From positions 1-64,000 of the forward strand of contig CANRSF010000010.1 in NCBI GenBank assembly GCA_947642445.1: DNA of 64,000 nt, written 5' to 3'. Numbering within the stretch: the first letter of the stretch is position 1; each line of letters opens with the position of its first letter. The DNA is from an uncultured Collinsella sp. (lineage in GTDB: Bacteria; Actinomycetota; Coriobacteriia; Coriobacteriales; Coriobacteriaceae). Under the pieces are notes generated by a model. That model was not told where the DNA came from, did no database searches, and saw only the letters and a program-made list of their open reading frames with translations. Both the position numbers and the translations under genes were made by a program. Below are positions 17,564 to 25,570 of this stretch, in pieces.

Positions 17564-18781
17564 GTGGCTATCCACATTGTCGAAGAGGCGAATCGTTGCC
17601 TAGGTTGTAAAAGGGCGTTCTGCCAGATTAAGGGCTGCCCGGTTCAGACGCCTATTCCGCAGGTCATCGACCTGTTCAAACAGCGTCGTCTAGAAGAGGC
17701 GGGCGAGCTGCTGTTCCAGAACAATCCCATGAGCGCGGTCTGCTCCATGGTGTGCAACCATTCGGGCCAGTGCGAGGGTGCTTGCATCCAGGGCCGCAAG
17801 GGCACACCCGTGCATTTTTCGAGCATCGAGAACTATATCTCGACAGCGTATTTGGACCGTAAGGAGTGGAAGCCCGCGCCGTCGTGCGGTAAACAGGTCG
17901 CCGTGGTCGGTTCCGGTCCTGCCGGTATCACCGTGGCCATTAAGATGGCCCAGCTGGGCTGTGCCGTCACGGTATTTGAGCAGCGCCCCGAGATCGGTGG
18001 TGTGCTGGAGTACGGTATCCCCGAGTTCCGCCTGCCCCGTGTGCTCGTGCAAAAGTATCGTCACGTGATGTGCTCGCTCGGCGTGCGCGTTCGTCCGTCG
18101 ACCACCATCGGCGGTGCGCTCCACATCGACGACCTGCTGCGCGACGGCTACGATGCGGTCTTTGTTGGCACCGGTACCTGGCGAGCTCGCAAACTGGGTA
18201 TTCCCGGCGAGTCGCGCGGCAACGTGCTGTTTGGTATCGATTACCTGGTCGATCCTTCGAGCGTGGCGATCGGGCAGAACGTGGCGGTCATCGGTGCCGG
18301 CAATGTGGCCATGGATGTTGCCCGCACGGCGCTGCGCTCGGGCGCTCGCAAGGTCACCGTGTATGCCCGATCGCTCCATATCTCGGCCATCGATGATGAG
18401 GTGGAGCTGACCGAGCTTGACGGTGCCGAGATTGTGTGCGGCAAGGCGATCTGCGCCATCGACGATAACGGTCCGGTGTTCGAGACGGCTATCTTTGACG
18501 AGGACAACAACGTGGTGGGTTACGAGGAAGAGCTCGACCATGCGTCTGCCGACACGGTTGTGATTGCGGCTTCGCAGGTGCCCAAGGACAAGCTTGTGCT
18601 TACGACGGGTGGCTTGGAGACCGACCATCGCGGCCTTCTTTCGGTCGATGAGAACGGCATGACCACCGTGCCCGGTGTCTTTGCCGCCGGCGACGTGGTC
18701 AACGGCCCGCTCACCGTGGTTCATGCCGTGGCAGGCGCCAAGCTCGCCGTCGAAGGCATGACTGCCTATTTGGGTCTCTAA
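17564..18781 (+). CDS. GltD/NfnL-like NAD(P)-dependent flavin oxidoreductase
   Basis: A 405-residue protein with the architecture of the glutamate synthase small subunit and related electron-transfer subunits. The N-terminus has two cysteine clusters that bind [4Fe-4S] centres (CLGCKRAFC...GCP and CSMVCNHSGQCEGAC), followed by an FAD Rossmann fold (VVGSGPAGI near residue 115) and an NAD(P) fold (VIGAGNVAMD near 245). The C-terminus has the FAD-closing GVFAAGDVVNGP. No GltB large subunit lies nearby, so it probably serves another partner, perhaps the flavoenzyme encoded next. The GTG at 17564 was chosen for AAAGGGGAG five bases upstream. Confidence 0.8.
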   Translation: MAIHIVEEANRCLGCKRAFCQIKGCPVQTPIPQVIDLFKQRRLEEAGELLFQNNPMSAVCSMVCNHSGQCEGACIQGRKGTPVHFSSIENYISTAYLDRKEWKPAPSCGKQVAVVGSGPAGITVAIKMAQLGCAVTVFEQRPEIGGVLEYGIPEFRLPRVLVQKYRHVMCSLGVRVRPSTTIGGALHIDDLLRDGYDAVFVGTGTWRARKLGIPGESRGNVLFGIDYLVDPSSVAIGQNVAVIGAGNVAMDVARTALRSGARKVTVYARSLHISAIDDEVELTELDGAEIVCGKAICAIDDNGPVFETAIFDEDNNVVGYEEELDHASADTVVIAASQVPKDKLVLTTGGLETDHRGLLSVDENGMTTVPGVFAAGDVVNGPLTVVHAVAGAKLAVEGMTAYLGL

Positions 18782-18796
18782 CACATCCCATCCATT

Positions 18797-18868
18797 AGTT
18801 GCGGTGAAATACGGACTGTTTTGGCTGTCAAAAGCCTTATCTACTCCGTATTCCACCGCAACTTTTTT
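18797..18868 (+). repeat. Family B palindromic repeat, copy 1, acting as terminator
   Basis: AGTTGCGGTGAAATACGGA (18797-18815) pairs with its near-complement at 18845-18863 and is followed by six T, 16 bases after the oxidoreductase stop. The same AGTTGCGGTG(A/G)AATA arms recur near 28.4 and 29.3 kb. Confidence 0.8.
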
Positions 18869-18981
18869 GTGAGGATCGGGATTGAAAGTAGGGAGTGCGA
18901 GCGAGTGCGAATGCGGCGGATTCTGGTACGATAGATACGTCAGCGACTGCCGCCGAGCGGCTCAAATGAAAGGAAGCCTGT

Positions 18982-20931
18982 ATGGAGTCATCCGCCTACC
19001 CGATGCTCTTTAGCCCGATCAAGGTCGGTACGACCGAGGTCAAGAACCGCGTCTTTATGCCGCCGGTGTCCACGAACCTGGCCGATCATGGCTATGTGAC
19101 CGACGACTTGGTCGATCATTACCGTGCCCGTGCCAAGGGCGGCGTGGGCCTCATCATCACCGAGGTCGTGACGGTCGAGCCTACCTATACCTATCTGCCG
19201 GGTGACATGTGCTGCTACGACGACACGTTTATCCCTGGCTGGGAAAAACTCGCCGCGGCCGTCCACGAGTATGGCTGCAAGATCATGCCGCAGCTCTTCC
19301 ACCCCGCCTACATGGCCTTTAACATTCCGGGCACGCCGCGCCTGATCGCTCCGTCCTTTGTGGGCCCGTCCTATGCCCGCGAGGCACCGCGCCCCATCAC
19401 GGTCGATGAGATCCACGAGCTCACGCATCAGTTTGGCGACGCGGCCGTGCGCATGCAGAAGGCCGGTGTCGATGGCGTCGAGGTCCATGCGGCGCATGCC
19501 CACGGCATGCTTGGCGGTTTCTTGACCCCGCTCTATAACAAGCGTACCGATGAGTACGGCGGCTCGCTCGACGCCCGCATGCGCTTTTTGCTCGAGGTCA
19601 TCGCCGAGATTCGCGAGCGCTGCGGCAAGGACTTTATCATCGACGTCCGCATCTCGGGCGATGAGTACACCGATGGCGGCCTGACCCTCAACGACATGAT
19701 CTACGTCTCGCGTCGCCTGGAGAAGGCCGGCGTCGACATGATTCATGTGTCGGGCGGCACCACCATCAAGCGCGGCTCCGCGATTCCCGCCGCCGGTACC
19801 CAGCAGGCCTCGCACGCTGCCTGCTCGCGCGAGATTAAAAAGCACGTCAACATTCCCGTCGCCACCGTCGGACGCATTAACGAGGCTTGGATCGCCGAGG
19901 AGCTGATCGAGGACGGTGCCGCCGACATCTGCATGATGGGCCGCGCCAATCTGTGCGATGCCGAGTTCTGCAATAAGGCGGCCGCCGGCAACGCCGACGA
20001 CATCCGCCCCTGCATCGGCTGCCTGCGCTGCCTGAACGGCATTATGTTTGGCAAGCGCATCTCCTGCACCGTCAATCCCGATGTGGAGCGCGACGAGGCC
20101 GGCTACGAGCCTGCCGCCGAGGCCAAGAACGTACTGGTTGTGGGCGCCGGTCCCGCGGGCATGGAGGCAGCCTACATTGCCGCCAAGCGCGGCCATAACG
20201 TGGTGCTCGTGGACAAGCAGGATGAGCCGGGCGGCGAGATGCGCATCGCAGCCGTTCCGCCGGCAAAGCAGGAACTCACCCGCGTGATCAAGTATCAGTA
20301 TCGTCGTCTGGCCGAGTCGGGCGTGAAGTGCGTCTTTGGTACCGAGCTTACTGCCGAGGACATTCAGCGTGACTACGCGGGCTACGAGGTCGTCCTGGCT
20401 TATGGCGCCGAGCCCATCGCTCCGGCCTTCATGCAGGGCTTTAAGCAGGTTATGACGGCTGACGACCTACTGGGTGGCAAGGCTTTCCCGGGCAAGAAGA
20501 TCGTCATCGTGGGCGGCGGCACCGTCGGTTGCGAGACGGCAGATTACCTGGCCCCGCTGGTCAACGACCTGTCGCCGGCCAATCGCGATGTCACCGTTAT
20601 CGAGATGACCAAGACCCTTGCCGCCAACGAAGGTGGTGCTGGTCGCGCGGTGCTCATCACGCGCATGCTCTCCAAGGGCGTCCACGTGCTGACCGAGGCC
20701 AAGGTGACCGAGATTACTGAGGACACCATCAGCTACGAGAAGGACGGCGAGATCCACACCATCATCGGTGCCGATACGCTGGTGCTGGCCATGGGCTATC
20801 GTCCCAACACCAAGCTTGCCGACGACCTAGCCGCTGCCGGTGTTGCCACCCACGTCTTGGGCGACGCCAACAAGTGCGGCAACATCCGCGACGCCATCGG
20901 CGACGGCTACAAAGTGGCCTGCGCCCTCTAG
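18982..20931 (+). CDS. Old-yellow-enzyme-type NADH:flavin oxidoreductase (2,4-dienoyl-CoA reductase-like)
   Basis: A 649-residue three-domain flavoenzyme. Residues 1 to about 350 form an FMN TIM barrel (LFSPIKVGTTEVKNRVFMPP at the start; VEVHAAHAHGMLGGFLTP). A four-Cys [4Fe-4S] motif follows (CIGCLRCLNG ... ISCTVNP), then FAD and NAD(P) folds (VVGAGPAGMEA and IVGGGTVGCE). The family includes FadH, BaiCD and bilirubin or flavonoid reductases of gut anaerobes that reduce activated C=C bonds. The substrate cannot be read from the sequence. GAAAGGAA precedes the ATG. It follows the GltD-like gene after a terminator-type repeat and a short promoter region with a -10-like TACGAT. Confidence 0.85.
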   Translation: MESSAYPMLFSPIKVGTTEVKNRVFMPPVSTNLADHGYVTDDLVDHYRARAKGGVGLIITEVVTVEPTYTYLPGDMCCYDDTFIPGWEKLAAAVHEYGCKIMPQLFHPAYMAFNIPGTPRLIAPSFVGPSYAREAPRPITVDEIHELTHQFGDAAVRMQKAGVDGVEVHAAHAHGMLGGFLTPLYNKRTDEYGGSLDARMRFLLEVIAEIRERCGKDFIIDVRISGDEYTDGGLTLNDMIYVSRRLEKAGVDMIHVSGGTTIKRGSAIPAAGTQQASHAACSREIKKHVNIPVATVGRINEAWIAEELIEDGAADICMMGRANLCDAEFCNKAAAGNADDIRPCIGCLRCLNGIMFGKRISCTVNPDVERDEAGYEPAAEAKNVLVVGAGPAGMEAAYIAAKRGHNVVLVDKQDEPGGEMRIAAVPPAKQELTRVIKYQYRRLAESGVKCVFGTELTAEDIQRDYAGYEVVLAYGAEPIAPAFMQGFKQVMTADDLLGGKAFPGKKIVIVGGGTVGCETADYLAPLVNDLSPANRDVTVIEMTKTLAANEGGAGRAVLITRMLSKGVHVLTEAKVTEITEDTISYEKDGEIHTIIGADTLVLAMGYRPNTKLADDLAAAGVATHVLGDANKCGNIRDAIGDGYKVACAL

Positions 20932-20939
20932 TCAACCCC

Positions 20940-21005
20940 TTGGTGCATTGGGGTCAGGTTACTTTGCACCAATCTGGTGCATACAAACCTGACCTCTTTG
21001 CACCA
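20940..21005. repeat. Pair of hairpins with the GGTCAGGTT core (family C relatives)
   Basis: Two adjacent hairpins, TTGGTGCA/TGCACCAA and TGGTGCA/TGCACCA, hold the core GGTCAGGTT in opposite orientations. The core resembles the GGGACAGG centre of the family C hairpins elsewhere in the window. Confidence 0.55.
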
Positions 21006-21013
21006 GTCGATAG

Positions 21014-21054
21014 CAAAAAACGGCGGCCGTCCCGTGTTGGGGCGGCCGCCGTTT
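21014..21054 (-). terminator. Terminator between convergent genes
   Basis: AAACGGCGGCCG pairs with CGGCCGCCGTTT. Read on the minus strand it ends in a run of six T, so it chiefly ends the isomerase transcript, and it lies where the flavoenzyme transcript also arrives. Confidence 0.8.
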
Positions 21055-21079
21055 GCGTTCGCTGCGATGGGTCGTGCGA

Positions 21080-21721
21080 TTAGAGACCCAGGAGCTCCTT
21101 GACCTTGGCGATGATGGCCTCGTCGGTGGCGTTGGCGAAGAAGTACTCCTGGAAGTGCTCGCCAGCCAGGGCGCCCTTGACCAGATCCTGGTCGATCTCG
21201 CCCAGGACGTCGACGAGCGGACGCATGGTCACAGCGCGGACGCCGTCGAGAATCTTCTTGTTGCGCTGCTCGGGCTCAACGCGCTCGGCCGGATAGCCGT
21301 TACCCGAGCCGAAGCCGAAGAGCTTCTCGAAGGTGTACTCGAGGTTGAGCTCCTGGCCCCAGCCGTTCTTGAGGGCGAAGGGCATGGCGACGGCGTTACC
21401 GTCGTTGACCTGGGCGAAGGTGTAAGCATCCAGCGGGTCGGCGACATGGCCGCACAGCACGCCGGGGAAGGAGTTGCAGGCGAGCATGGCGCCCTCGCCG
21501 GTGCCGCAGCCGGTCACGACATAGTCGGCAGCGCCGGAGTTGAGCAGCACGGCGGCAAGGATGCCGTTCTGAACGTAGGTGAGCGGCTTGGAGTCGGCGT
21601 CGGCATACATACCATAGTTAAAGACGGTGTGCCCCATGGGCTCGACGACCTTCTTAAGCGCAGCCTCGATCATAGGGTTCTTGGAGTTCTGAGAGTTCTC
21701 ATTGATCAGAGCGATTTTCAT
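21080..21721 (-). CDS. RpiB/LacAB-family isomerase, probable 4-deoxy-L-threo-5-hexosulose-uronate isomerase (DhuI type)
   Basis: A 213-residue protein of the RpiB fold, longer than typical RpiB (about 150 residues), with the active-site strand TGCGTGEGAMLACNSFPG that holds the conserved Cys and the phosphate- or carboxylate-binding Gly-rich turn. RpiB-like proteins of this length paired with a KduD-type reductase are known in streptococci as DhuI and DhuD, which replace KduI and KduD. The SDR reductase gene directly upstream on the same strand makes that role the best call. It would convert the product of GH105 to 3-deoxy-D-glycero-2,5-hexodiulosonate. A 202-bp gap with a large palindrome separates the two genes. 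Confidence 0.8.
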   Translation of the reverse strand: MKIALINENSQNSKNPMIEAALKKVVEPMGHTVFNYGMYADADSKPLTYVQNGILAAVLLNSGAADYVVTGCGTGEGAMLACNSFPGVLCGHVADPLDAYTFAQVNDGNAVAMPFALKNGWGQELNLEYTFEKLFGFGSGNGYPAERVEPEQRNKKILDGVRAVTMRPLVDVLGEIDQDLVKGALAGEHFQEYFFANATDEAIIAKVKELLGL

Positions 21722-21800
21722 GATAGATAACCTTCCACTATTTTCTAAATTACTTGTTAGTTATGTTGCTTGGCATCTCCAACAGAGAGGCCGCTCTGCG

Positions 21801-21910
21801 GGCGGTGGACGATAAGGTCTGTCGCGAGTTCCGCACGAGCCGAAGAGCACTTAATGTGCTCTTCGTGCGAGTCAGGACTGTTCGAGCAGCAGACCTTATC
21901 GTCCACCGCC
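21801..21910 (-). repeat. Conserved-core palindromic element, copy 1
   Basis: The outer arms 21801-21821 and 21890-21910 are perfect 21-bp complements. Inside are GAGTTCCGCACGA, a hairpin CGAAGAGCAC/GTGCTCTTCG, and GAGTCAGGACTGTTCGA. Both inner blocks recur in the element at 60198-60333, while the outer arms and the hairpin there are different sequences that still pair. It lies between kduD and the isomerase gene. Confidence 0.75.
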
Positions 21911-21923
21911 TCGCCCAGACGTC

Positions 21924-22733
21924 TTACTGCGGTTGCTTGCCGATGTAGGCCAAGATTCCGCCGTCGACGTAGAGGATGTGGCCGTTGACGAAGTTCGAGG
22001 CATCGGAGGCCAGGAACACAGCGGGGCCCTTCAGGTCCTCGGGCGTGCCCCAACGGGCGGCCGGGGTCTTGGCGATGATGAACTGGTCAAACGGGTGACG
22101 GCTGCCATCGGGCTGCGTCTCGCGCAGCGGTGCGGTCTGCGGCGTGGCGATATAACCAGGCCCAATGCCGTTGCACTGGATGTTGGCCTCGCCAAACTCG
22201 GAGCAGATGTTCTTGGTGAGCATCTTCAGACCGCCCTTGGCGGCGGCGTAGCCGGCGATGGTCTCGCGGCCAAGCTCGCTCATCATCGAGCAGATGTTGA
22301 TGATCTTGCCGTGACCCTTGGCGATCATGCCGGGCAGGCAGGCCTTGGACACGATGAACGGGGCGTTAAGGTCGATGTCGACGACGCGGCGGAAGTCCTC
22401 GGCGCTCATGTCGAGCATGGGGGTGCGCTGGATGACGCCGGCGTTATTGACCAGGATATCGGGCGTGGTGCCAAAATCGGCCTCGATCTTACCGATGAGC
22501 TCGGCGACGACGGCCTCGTCAGTGACATCGGCCACGTAGCCGTGAGCCTCAAAGCCCAGCTCGCGGTAGTGCTTCTCGGCTTCGGCGACCTTGTCGGCGT
22601 GACGTGCGTTAAAGGCGATCTTGGCGCCGGCCTCGCCGAGCGCCTCGGCAATGGCCATGCCAATGCCATAGGTGGCGCCGGTCACGAGCGCGACCTTGCC
22701 ATCCAGGCGGAAGCTGTCCATAAGATCAGACAT
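21924..22733 (-). CDS. kduD: KduD/DhuD-type short-chain dehydrogenase (2-dehydro-3-deoxy-D-gluconate 5-dehydrogenase)
   Basis: A 269-residue SDR enzyme with the TGATYGIG dinucleotide motif, NNAG, catalytic Ser in the ICSMMS stretch and YAAAK. It would reduce 3-deoxy-D-glycero-2,5-hexodiulosonate to KDG with NAD(P)H, the last step of unsaturated-uronate breakdown. Gluconate 5-dehydrogenases are close relatives, so the name relies on context: the RpiB-type isomerase follows on the same strand and uronate operators lie upstream. The start at 22733 was chosen for GAAAGGA; an in-frame ATG nine codons upstream lacks a ribosome site. A TATACT -10 box lies about 60 bases upstream on the minus strand. 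Confidence 0.85.
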   Translation of the reverse strand: MSDLMDSFRLDGKVALVTGATYGIGMAIAEALGEAGAKIAFNARHADKVAEAEKHYRELGFEAHGYVADVTDEAVVAELIGKIEADFGTTPDILVNNAGVIQRTPMLDMSAEDFRRVVDIDLNAPFIVSKACLPGMIAKGHGKIINICSMMSELGRETIAGYAAAKGGLKMLTKNICSEFGEANIQCNGIGPGYIATPQTAPLRETQPDGSRHPFDQFIIAKTPAARWGTPEDLKGPAVFLASDASNFVNGHILYVDGGILAYIGKQPQ

Positions 22734-22749
22734 AGCGATCCTTTCAAAA

Positions 22750-22850
22750 GAAACGTTCATCTATATAAGTCTTGCTTTTCATACAAGGTCAGTATAGGAG
22801 AAGAGGGGGAATTAAAAGTCAGATTCTCCTAAAATCAGGTGAACGTTCAC
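22750..22850 (-). promoter_or_regulatory. Promoter and operators of kduD
   Basis: A perfect GTGAACGTTCAC at 22839-22850 lies upstream of a minus-strand TATACT (about 22791-22796), and a degenerate copy (GAAACGTTCATC) at 22750-22761 lies between promoter and start codon. The layout is like that of uxaC, with a site on each side of the start of transcription. Confidence 0.7.
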
Positions 22851-22892
22851 TTTTAAAAGGTAAACGGTGATCTCCCATTGCCGCGCGGACGT

Positions 22893-23270
22893 TTATTCGC
22901 TCTGTTCCTGCGTGCCCTCTGCGATCATGTTGCGGTTATACACCAGGTGCAGATACATCGCGTCGTGCGCTGCGGTGGGATTGCGCGCGGCGATGGCGTC
23001 GGCCACGCCACGGTGGGTGCGGATGGTCTCCTCAACCAGCTTTTTGCCGGTCACGTCAATAAACAGGGGGACAGATGCCTTGAGCACGCCCATCAGGCGG
23101 GGAACGACGAGGTTTCCGGAGCTCTCGGCAATGGCATTGTGGAACGCGGTGTCGGCGGCGGAGTAATCCTCACCGGCCTCGGCCAGGCGCTCGGATTCGT
23201 CGCAGAGCTCTTTGATACAGACGACCTGGTCGTTGGTTGCGTGCTCTGCGGCCATGCGTGCTATCTGCGG
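22893..23270 (-). pseudogene. Remnant of a GntR/FCD-family regulator (C-terminal ligand domain only)
   Basis: On the minus strand the last 125 or so residues are a recognisable FCD domain: IARMAAEHAT, the metal-binding DTAFHNAIAESSGN, and H residues in RTHRG and YLHLVYN. The winged-helix DNA-binding half is absent. Upstream of about 23270 the frame runs antisense through a gluconate-permease fragment that has no relation to GntR, so the 5' half was lost by deletion. It is unlikely to bind DNA. It was probably the regulator of a divergent gntP gene. Confidence 0.75.
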
Positions 23271-23433
23271 CGGCGCCACGGCGCTCTCGCACGTCAACGA
23301 TGCCGGTTTTTGGATGTGCTCCTCGTTCCTGGAGATTGACGAGAAGACCACCCTCAAGTCCTGGACCGTTATGGAGACGCTCATCGGCCTTTCGGGTCTT
23401 GCCTGCGCCTTGGTGATTTCGTTCTTCGCCTAG
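23256..23433 (+). pseudogene. Remnant of a GntP-family gluconate permease (last ~55 residues)
   Basis: The plus strand encodes ALSHVNDAGFWM, then KTTLKSWTVMETLIGLSGL and a final hydrophobic helix ending at a TAG. This is the C-terminus typical of gluconate:H+ symporters GntP/GntT. The rest of the gene (some 390 codons) is missing, and the sequence to the left is the head-to-head gntR remnant. The two fragments meet at about 23255-23280. A gene for an IlvD/Edd-type dehydratase follows, suggesting an earlier gluconate operon. Confidence 0.75.
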
Positions 23434-23541
23434 TTCGCGTAGCTAAGCATCTTTCACCGAGTGCATCGCTCGGTACCCATTTACACCTGATTCATTAACC
23501 AACGATTGGTACAACCGTTCAAACCAAAAGAGGAGTACACC

Positions 23542-25320
23542 ATGGACGAGAAGACCAAAGAGCAGATTCAGCAGGAGGCCGCCGAGCTGGTTGCCAAGCT
23601 GCAGCCGCGTTCTGGCAAGTTCCGCACCATCAGCCCCGAGATGGACCCGCTGCGTCTGGGCTCCGGCTGGACGATCGAGGACCTGGACAAGCCGCAGGTC
23701 ATCATCGAGTCGACCTTTGGCGATTCGCACCCGGGTTCTGCCGGCCTGTTCGAGCTGGTCGAGGAGGTCCGTGCCGGCGTTGCCGAGGCTGGCGGTCACG
23801 GTGCCCGTTACTTCTGCACCGATATCTGCGACGGCGAGGCCCAGGGCCACGACGGCATTAACTACTCGCTGCCCAGTCGCGACATGATCGCCAACATGAT
23901 TGAGATTCATGCCAAGGCCACCCCGTTCGACGCCGGCGTCTTTGTCGCCAGCTGCGATAAGGGCCTGCCTGCGAACCTCATGGCCATGGGTCGCATCAAC
24001 ATCCCCTCCATCGTCGTTACCGGCGGCGTCATGGATGCAGGCCCTGACCTGCTGACCCTGGAGCAGCTCGGCGCGATTTCTGCCCGCTACGAGCGCGGCG
24101 AGATCTCTCGCGAGGAGCTTGAGTTTGCCAAGCACAACGCATGTCCCAGCTGTGGCGCCTGCTCCTTTATGGGCACCGCGTCGACCATGCAGGTTACCGC
24201 CGAGGCCCTGGGCCTTATGCTTCCCGGTACCGCCCTGCTGCCCGCAACCAGCTCCGATCTGCGTGAGTTTGCGCGCGAGGCTGGCCGTCAGTCCGTGTGG
24301 CTCTCCGAGCACAACCTGTGCCCGCGCGATATCGTGACCAAGGAGTCCTTCGAGAACCTCATCATGGTCCACGGCGCCATCTCCGGTTCCACCAACTCGC
24401 TGCTGCACATTCCCGCGATCGCCCGCGAGTTTGGCATCGAGATGTCCGCCGACGATTTCGATCGCCTGCACCGTGGCGCCCACTACCTGCTCAACGTTCG
24501 CCCCGCAGGCGAGTGGCCGGCGCAGTTCTTCTACTATGCGGGCGGCGTGCCGCGCATCATGGAGGAGATCAAGTCGATGCTCCACCTCGACGTTATGACC
24601 GTCACCGGCAAGACTCTCGGCGAGAACCTCGAGGATCTCAAGAACAACGGCTATTACGAGAAGTGCGGTCGTTACCTTGAGAAGTGGAATCTCAAGCGCG
24701 AGGACATCATTCGCCCGTTTGACCAGGCCTTTGGTACCGACGGCTCCATCGCCATCCTCCACGGCAACCTTGCTCCCGAGGGCGCCGTCGTCAAGCACAC
24801 GGTTGTTCCGCGCGAGATGTTCCAGGCTACGCTCAAGGCCCGTCCGTTCGACTGCGAGGAGGACGCCATTCACGCCGTCCTGACGCACGAGGTCAAGCCC
24901 GGTGACGCCGTCATCATTCGCTATGAGGGCCCCAAGGGCTCCGGCATGCCCGAGATGTTCTACACCACCGAGGCTATCGCCAGCGATCCCGAGCTCGGCG
25001 CTTCGATTACTCTGATCACTGACGGCCGCTTCTCCGGCGCCTCCAAGGGCCCGGCTATCGGTCATGTCTCGCCCGAGGCCGCAGTGGGCGGCCCGATTGC
25101 CCTGATCGAGGAAGGCGACCTGATCCAGATCAACATCTCCGAGCGTTCGCTGTCCATCGTGGGCATCGCCGGCAAGGAGATGGAGCCGGCCGAGGTCGAC
25201 GCCGTCCTGGCCGAGCGTCGAGCCACTTGGAAGCCCAAGGCTAATCGTTACACCTCCGGCACGCTCAAGTTCTTTACCGAGCATGCAGTTTCCGCCATCC
25301 AGGGTGGCTACATGGAGTAG
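23542..25320 (+). CDS. IlvD/Edd-family dehydratase, probably an aldonate (gluconate-type) dehydratase
   Basis: A 592-residue Fe-S dehydratase with the family cysteines in CTDICDG, ASCDKGLPANLMAMGR and CPSCGACSFMGTASTMQ, and the C-terminal TDGRFSGASKGPAIGHVSPEA. Members are dihydroxy-acid dehydratase (IlvD), 6-phosphogluconate dehydratase and sugar-acid dehydratases. No branched-chain amino-acid genes are near. A gntP remnant directly upstream and kdgK and eda downstream favour dehydration of gluconate or another aldonate to KDG. This is inference, and IlvD is the alternative. AAGAGGAG precedes the ATG at 23542. A TTGGT-containing palindrome (ACCAACGATTGGT, about 23497-23509) lies in the leader. 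Confidence 0.8.
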   Translation: MDEKTKEQIQQEAAELVAKLQPRSGKFRTISPEMDPLRLGSGWTIEDLDKPQVIIESTFGDSHPGSAGLFELVEEVRAGVAEAGGHGARYFCTDICDGEAQGHDGINYSLPSRDMIANMIEIHAKATPFDAGVFVASCDKGLPANLMAMGRINIPSIVVTGGVMDAGPDLLTLEQLGAISARYERGEISREELEFAKHNACPSCGACSFMGTASTMQVTAEALGLMLPGTALLPATSSDLREFAREAGRQSVWLSEHNLCPRDIVTKESFENLIMVHGAISGSTNSLLHIPAIAREFGIEMSADDFDRLHRGAHYLLNVRPAGEWPAQFFYYAGGVPRIMEEIKSMLHLDVMTVTGKTLGENLEDLKNNGYYEKCGRYLEKWNLKREDIIRPFDQAFGTDGSIAILHGNLAPEGAVVKHTVVPREMFQATLKARPFDCEEDAIHAVLTHEVKPGDAVIIRYEGPKGSGMPEMFYTTEAIASDPELGASITLITDGRFSGASKGPAIGHVSPEAAVGGPIALIEEGDLIQINISERSLSIVGIAGKEMEPAEVDAVLAERRATWKPKANRYTSGTLKFFTEHAVSAIQGGYME

Positions 25321-25363
25321 CGCCCATGCGCATCAAATATCTCCTCTCATAGATGCGTGGTAC

Positions 25364-25401
25364 AAAAAAGCTCCGAGCTCACACGAGCTCGGGGCCTTTT
25401 T
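25364..25401 (+). terminator. Terminator of the dehydratase gene
   Basis: AAAGCTCCGAGCTC pairs with GAGCTCGGGGCCTTT, followed by more T. The A-run on the left makes it usable in both directions, which suits the convergent ATPase gene. Confidence 0.85.
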
Positions 25402-25550
25402 CGTCTGGATTGGGGACGCATAGCCGGACGTAAACAATTTGCGTCTGGTAATAAGCGTACGAAAGCGCAATTTACGTCTTAATTTCGGACGCAAATCAAG
25501 ACGAAAACCGTTTACGTCTGCTTTAAATCCGTATGAAAACGGTTTTCGTC
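25398..25550. repeat. Array of alternating GACGNAAA octamers
   Basis: Eight copies of GACG(T/C/A)AAA or its complement occur in 153 bases, at 25398, 25427, 25438, 25471, 25488, 25500, 25511 and 25543. They lie in both orientations so that neighbours form hairpins; the largest is a 17-bp stem between about 25498 and 25552. The stretch lies between a terminator and the 3' end of the convergent ATPase gene and encodes nothing evident. Confidence 0.65.
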
Positions 25551-25570
25551 TTGCAGGGCAGTTGCCGTTT

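Noticed and set aside
21053..21730. 225-codon plus-strand frame opposite the RpiB-like gene
   Set aside because: Exact antisense shadow of a recognised isomerase.
21826..21885. Cobalamin riboswitch, because GAGTCAGGA resembles its conserved box
   Set aside because: The other required boxes are absent, the sequence lies inside a perfect inverted repeat, and the copy after gatB has no cobalamin context.
23443..25284. 613-codon minus-strand frame opposite the dehydratase
   Set aside because: Composition is typical of an antisense shadow and it would run through the gntP remnant and the dehydratase leader.
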